A stretch of DNA of 51,322 bases from Penium margaritaceum. Lineage: Eukaryota; Streptophyta; Zygnematophyceae; Desmidiales; Peniaceae. The stretch is from contig SZWC01000086.1 in the NCBI GenBank assembly GCA_023375785.1, positions 25,581-76,902 on the forward strand. Reading direction: 5' to 3'. This document shows, piece after piece, positions 44,680 to 51,322 of the stretch (position 1 is its first letter; each line of letters begins with the position of its first letter). The position numbers and the translations under genes are program-made. Below the pieces are notes generated by a model. That model saw only the letters and a program-made list of their open reading frames with translations. It did no database searches and was not told the origin of the DNA.

Positions 44680-47600
44680 ACAACTCATATCACGAGTCAC
44701 AAATGGTTAGAGGGAGAGACAATGGGTTGGGAACCCTATGTATCAACTAGAAAGGACTAAGAACTTCAATACGCAGCGGCATGGTGTGGCTGCTGTGCAC
44801 ACCAAACAACCAAACCAGGTATATGTCACTGACCATGACCAGATAACTTCAATATGGGTGGTCAACGTTAACCAAGCATAACACGAGTCACAAACGGTCA
44901 GGGGAGGTAACAATGCTATGGGACTATCAGTTTTCAACTAGCACGTACAACCACCTTCAGTCAGTAGTAGACGGTGTGCCTACCATGCACGATGACCGAC
45001 CAAAGTAGGCATATGTACTGCCTTTGACCAAAGAAACCCGCAGTGTGTGGTTAACGTTGACAGCTCATAATACCTTGTGGCACAGTGTAGATACCATGCA
45101 TGGTGACCAACGAAATTATGCATATGTCACTGACCATGATTTAATAATGGCACTAAGTGTGGTAAACCTTAACAACTCATAACACGAGTCACAAATGGTC
45201 AGAGTGGAAGATGATGGTTTGTGAATACTAGTTATCGACTAGAAAGTACAAATACATTCAATATGCATTGGCACAGTGTGGCTACAATGCACAGTGACCA
45301 ACCAAAGTATGCATGTGTCACTGACCATGAACAGAGAATTTCACTTCATGTGGTCAACATGTAGAACCCACAACACGGGTCACAGATAGTCGGAGGGGGC
45401 TAGCAATCGTTTGGAAACACTAGTTGTGAACAAGAAAGCACAAAGACCTTCGATACGTAAATACACAGCGTGGTACCCATGTACAGTGACAAACCAGAGT
45501 AGGCATGTGTCACAAACCATGACCAAACAAGTTTCACAGTGTGTGGTCAACGTTGAAAACTCATAACACGAGTCACAAACGGTCAGTGGGGCAACCCATG
45601 GATTGGTAACACTAGTTATCAACTAGCAAGTCGAAATATTTTGAACAAGAAGTGGCATGGTGTGGCTAGCGTGCACAATGAGCAACCAAAGGATGCATAT
45701 GTCACAGACTATGAACGAAGAATTTCACTCTGTGTGGTCAACATTGACAACACATAACACGAGTCACAAATGGTCAGATGGAGGGACAATGGTTTGGGAA
45801 TCCTATGTATTGACTAGAAAGGACGAAGAACTTCAATACGTACTGGAACGGTGTGGCTAATATGCACACCAAACAACCAAACTAGGCATATATCACTGAC
45901 CATGACCAGGGAATTTCAATATGGGTGGTCAACGTTTACCAACCACAACACGAGGCAAAAACGGTCAGGGCAGGAAACAATGCTATGGGAATATCAGTTG
46001 TCAATGAGAAAGTACAACGATCCTCAGTCAGTAGTAGCATCCATGCAAAATGACAGACCAAAGAAGGCATATGTACTGCCTTTGAGCAAACAAACCCGCT
46101 ATGTGTGGTCAACATTGACAGCTCATAATACGAGTCACAAATGCTCAGATGGGAAAACAATGGTTTGGGAACACCAAGTATCAAATAGCAAGCACAAGGA
46201 GCTTCAATACGTTGTGGCACAGTGTGGATACCATGCACGATGACCAACCAAAGTAGGCATATGTCACTGACCATAGCCAAATAATGGCACTAAGCGTGGT
46301 AAGCCTTCACAACTCATAACACGAGTTACAAATGGTCAAGGTGGAAGATAATGATTTATGAATACTAGTTATTCACTTGCGAGTACAAATACCTTCGATA
46401 TGTAGTGGCACAGCGTGGCTACAATACGCAGAGACCAACCAAAGTATGCATATGTCACTGACCATGAACAAAGAATTTCACTTCATGCGGTCAACATTTA
46501 CAACTCACAACACGATTCACTGATAGTCAGAGGGGGTAACAACGATCTGGGAATACTAGCTGTCAAAAAGAAAGCACAAAGACCTTCGATACGTAACGAC
46601 ACGGCATGGTAACAACGAAGACAGACTAATCAAATAGGCATGTGTCACAAACCATGATCAAACGGATATCAAAGTGCGTGGTCAACGTTGAAAACTCATA
46701 CCACAAGTCACAAATGGTCATTGGGGAAGACCATGGGTTGGGAACACTAGTTATAAACGAGGAAGTAGAAAGATTTTTAACAAGTAGTGGCACAGTGTGG
46801 CTAGCGTGCACAGTGACCAACCATAGGATGCATATGTCACTGACTATGACCGAAGAAGTCCACTATGTGTGGTCAACATTGACAACTCATAACACGAGTC
46901 ACAAATGGTCAGAGGGAGAGAGCATGGTTTGGGAATCCTATGTATCAACTAGAAAGGACAAAGAACTTCAATACATAGTGGCAAGGTGTGGCTACCATGC
47001 ACACTAAACAACCCAACTAGGCATATGTCACTGACCATGACGAGAGAACGTCAACATGGGTGGTCAATGTTGACCAACCATAACACACGTCACAAACGGT
47101 CAGGGGAAGAAACAATGCTATGGGAATATCAGTTCTCAACTAGCAAGTACGGCGACCTTCAGTCAGTAGTAGCACGGTGTGGCTACCATGCACAATGACC
47201 AAACAAAGTAGGCATATGTACTGCCTTTGAGCAACGAAATCCGCTGTGTGTGGTCAACGTTGACAACTCATAATACGAGTCACAAATGGTCAGAGGGGGT
47301 GACAATGGTTTGGGAACACCGAGTATCAAACAGCAAGCACAAGGAGCTTCAATACGTTGTGGCACAGTGTAGATACCATGCACCATGACCAACCAAAGTA
47401 GGCATATGTTACTGAGAATGACCAAATAATCGCACTAAGTGTTGTCAACCTAAACAACTCATAACACGAGTCACAATGGCCAGGGTGGAAGAAAATGGTT
47501 TGTGAATACTAGTTATCGTCTAGCAAGTACAAATACCTTCAATACGTAGTGGCACAGTGTGGCTACAATGCACAGTGACCAACCAAAGTATGCATATGTC

Positions 47601-50600
47601 ACTGACCATGAACAAATAATTTGACTTCATGTGGTCAACATTTACAACTCACAACATGAGTCACTGATAGTCATCGGGGGTAACAATGTTGTGGGAACAC
47701 TAGCTGTTAACAAGAAAGCACAAAGACCTTTGAAACGTAATGACACGGCGTGGTAACCATGTACAGTAACAAACCAAAGTAGGCATGTGTCACAATTCAT
47801 GACCAAACGGATTTCACAGTGTGTGGTCAACGTTGAAAACTCATAACGCGAGTCACAAATGGTCAGTGGGGGAAACCATGGGTTGGGAACACTAGTTATC
47901 AACTAGCAAGTAGAAAGATTTTCAGCAAGTAGTGGCACGGTGTGGCTAGCGTGCACAGTGACCAACCAAATGATGCATATGTCACTGACTATGACGGAAG
48001 AAGTCCACTATGTGTGGTCAACATTGACAACTCATAACAAGAGTCACAAATGGTCAGAGGGAGAAACAAAGGGTTGGGAATCCTATGTATCATCTAGAAA
48101 TGACAAAGAACTTCAATACATCGTGGCATGGTTTGGCTATTATGCACACCAAACAACCAAACTAGGCATATGTCACTGACCATGACCACATAATTTCAAT
48201 AGGGGTGGTCAACGTCGACCAACCATAACACGAGTCACAAATAGTCAGGGGAGGAAACAATGCTATGGGAATATAAGTTCTCATCTAGCAAGTACAACGA
48301 CCTTTGGTCAGTAGTAGCACGGTGTGACTACCATGCACAATGACAGACCAAAGTAGGCATATGTACTGCCTTTGACCAAAGAAATCTGCTGTGTGTGGTC
48401 AACATTGACAAGTCATAAAATGAGTAACAAATGGTCAGAGGGGGAAACAATGGTTTAAGAGCACTGTGTATCAAATAGCAAGCACAAGGAGCTTAAATAT
48501 GTTGTGGCACAATGTGGATACCATGCACGACAACCAACAAAAGTAGGCATATGTCACTGACCATTAACAAAGAATTTCACTTCATGTGGTCAACATTTTC
48601 AACTCACAACACGGGTCACAAATAGTCAGAGGGGGCTAACAATGGGTTGGGAACTCAAGCTGTCAACAAGAGAGCACAAAGACCTTGGATACCTAATGAC
48701 ACAGCGTGGTAACCATGTACAGTGATAAACCAAAGTAGGCATGTGTCACAACGCATGACCAAACGGATTTCACAGTGTGTGGTCAACATTGAGAACTCAT
48801 AACACGAGTCACACATGGTCAGGGGGGGGGGGAACCATGGGTTGGAAACACTAGTTATCAAATAGCAAGTCAAAATATTTTCAACAAGTAGTAGCATGGT
48901 GTGACCAGCGTGCACAATGACCAACCAAAGGATGCATGTCACTGACTATGAACAAAGAAGTCCACTATGTGTGGTCAACATTGACAACTCATACCACATG
49001 TCGCAAATGGTCAGAGGGAGAGACAATGGTTTGGGAACCCTATGTATCGACTAGAAAACACAAAGAACTTCAATACGTAGTAGCACAGTGTGGCTAATTT
49101 GTACACCAAAGAACCAAACTATGCATTTGTCACTGACCATGACCAGGGACTTTTAATATGGGTGGTCAACGTTGACCAACCATAACACGAGACAATAGTG
49201 GTCAAGGGATGAAACAATGCTATGGGAATATCAGTTCTCAACGAGAAAGTACAACAACCTGCAGTCAATAGTAGCACGGCGTGGCAACCATGCACAATGA
49301 CCGACCAAATTAGGCATATGTACTGCCTTTGAGCAAAGAAACCCGCTCTGTGTGGTCATCATTGACAACTCATAACACGAGTCACAAATGATCACAGGGG
49401 AAAACAATGGTTTGGGAACACCAACTATGAAAAAGCAAGCACAAGGAGCTTCAATACGTTGTGATACGGTGTGGATACCATGCACGATGACCGACCAAAG
49501 TAGGCATATGTCACTGACCATAACAAAATAATGGCACTAAGTGTGGTAAACCTTGACAACTCGTAAAACGAGTCACAAGTGGTCAGGGTGGAAGATAATG
49601 GTTTGTGAATACTAGTTATTGACTAGAAAGTACAAATACCTTCAATATGTAGTGGCACAGTGTGGCTACAATGCACTGTGACCACCCAAAGTATGCATAT
49701 GTGACTGACCATGAACAAAGAATTTCACTTCATGTGGTCAATGTTTACAACTCAAAACACGGGTCACAGATAATCAGAGGGGGCTAACAATTGTTTGGGA
49801 ACATTGGCTGTCAACACGGAAGCACAAAGACCTTCGATATGTAATGACACAGCGTGGTAGCCATGTATAGTAACAAACCAAGGTAGGCATGTGTCACAAA
49901 CCATGACCACACGGATTTCAGAGTGTGTGGTGAACGTTAAAAACTCATCACACGAGTCACAACTGGTCAGTGGGGGAGACCATGGATTGGGAACACTAGG
50001 TATCAACTAGCAAGTAGAAAGATTTTCAACAAGTAGTGGCACGGTGTGGCTAGCGTGCACAGTGACCAACCAAAGAAAGCATATGTCACTGACTATGACC
50101 GAAGAAGTCCATTATGTGTAGTCAACGTTGACAGCTCATAACACGAGTCACAAATGGTCAGAGGGAGATACAATGGGTTAGGAACCCTATGCATCGACAA
50201 GAAAGGACAAGGAACCTCAATACGTAGTGGCACGGTGTGGCTAATATGCACACCAAACAACCAAACTAGGCATATGTCACTGGCCATGACAAGAGAATTT
50301 CAATATGGGTGGTCAACGTTGATCAGCCATAACATGAGTCAAAAACGGTCAGGGGAGGAAACAACGCCATGGGAATATCAGTTCTCAACTAGCAAGTACA
50401 ATGACCTTCAGTCAGTCATAGCACGGTGTGGCTACCATGCACAATGAACGACCAAAGTAGGCATATACACTGCCTTTGACCAAAGAAATATGCTGTGCGT
50501 GGTCAACGTCGACAACTCATAATACGAGTCGCAGATGCTCAGAGGGGGAAACAACGGTTTGTGAACACAAAGCATCAAAAAGCAAGCACAAGGAGCTTCA

Positions 50601-51322
50601 ATACGTTGTGGCACTGTGTGGATACCATGCACGATGACCATCCAAAGTAGGCATATGTCACTGACCATGACCAAATAATGGCACTAAGTGTGGTAAACCT
50701 TGACAACTCATAACACGTGTCACAAATGGTCAGGGTAGAAGATAATGGTTTTTGAATACTAGTTATCGACTAGCAAGTACAAATACCTTCAATATGTAGT
50801 GGCACAGTGTGGCTACAATGCACAGTGACCAACCAAACTATGCATATGTCACTGACCATGAACAAAGAATTTCACTTCATGTGGTCAACATTTACAACTC
50901 ACAACACGAGTCACTGATAGTCAGAGAGTGTAATAATGGTTTGGGAACACTAGCTGTCAACAAGAAAGCACAAAGAAATTTGATACGTAATGACACGGCG
51001 TGGTAACCATGTACAATGACAAGCCAAAGTAGGCATGTGTCAGAACCCATGACCAAACAGATTTCACAGTGTGTGGTCAACGTTGAAAACTCATAACACG
51101 AGTCACAAATGGTCAGTGGGGGAGATCATGGGTTGGGAACACTATTTATCAACTAGCAAGTAGAAATATTTTCAACAAGTAGTGGCACGGTGTGGCTGGC
51201 ATATACAGTGACCAACCAAAGATGCATATGTCACTGACTATAACCGAAAAAGTCCACTATGTGTGGTCAACATTGACAACTCATAACACGAGTTACAAAT
51301 GGTCAGAGGGAGAGACAATGGG
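44680..51322 (-). repeat. ~190-bp satellite array, reverse orientation (second block)
   Basis: Orientation flips at about 44679, where an A monomer ending ...cccatagcattg continues as reversed C sequence (acaactcatatcacgagtc); cattg is shared by both partners at the join. The array runs to the end of the window with local deletions, for example near 45072 and 46040 where parts of monomers are missing. A run of 10 G lies at about 48822-48832. No genes are seen. Confidence 0.93.

Overview
This is eukaryotic nuclear repeat DNA with no intact host gene that I can recognise. Nearly all of it is satellite arrays and dead transposable elements: a hAT DNA transposon with a GT-AG intron, and a Ty3/gypsy-like LTR retroelement cluster. 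The repeat content, the intron, and stop codons that sit almost entirely at glutamine positions fit a green-lineage genome, meaning a plant or a streptophyte/green alga. A charophyte such as Chara is a guess; nothing in the window fixes the species.

Layout. 1-1610: a 21-bp minisatellite whose last part is organised into 189-bp (9 x 21) higher-order units. 1615-20111: a very large inverted structure. A 225-bp non-satellite sequence lies at 1615-1839 and again, reverse-complemented, at 19886-20111. Inside these ends are two arms of a ~190-bp satellite, one in forward orientation (1840-7483) and one reversed (7484-19885), meeting head to head at about 7483. The right arm is interrupted by the hAT element (15329-19132). 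20112-20251: a short single-copy stretch with a tRNA-like (SINE-type) promoter, running into a poly-G tract and an N gap (20268-20482). 20483-21845: reversed satellite. 21846-36565: the retroelement cluster, with a second N gap at 34041-34257. 36566-44679: forward satellite. 44680-51322: reversed satellite, with a second head-to-head switch at about 44679.

The satellite is a six-monomer higher-order repeat. Six distinguishable ~190-bp monomer types follow each other in fixed order, giving a ~1.14-kb unit, with local deletions and one apparently exact 381-bp tandem duplication (37264-38048). Short open frames throughout the satellite and minisatellite are by-products of repeats that lack stops, not genes.

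The retroelement cluster holds two head-to-tail copies of the same LTR-leader-gag segment (21846-25679 and 26315-30147). In the first copy gag is followed not by pol but by a ~580-bp module coding for PHD-type zinc fingers, then a polypurine tract, then the second LTR. The second copy continues into protease, reverse transcriptase and RNase H, then a second, different protease domain, a gap, and a large unknown Pro/Thr-rich and Ala/Glu-rich coiled-coil frame. No integrase and no terminal LTR are visible. All frames are broken. Where the two gag copies can be compared, 9 of the 12 discordant stop codons are TAG or TAA opposite a glutamine codon. The hAT gene shows the same pattern. This points to C-to-T decay or, less likely, to a code in which UAR reads as glutamine.

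The most notable items are the Gag plus PHD-finger non-autonomous retroelement, the foldback-like satellite element with defined unique ends, and the glutamine-to-stop pattern.
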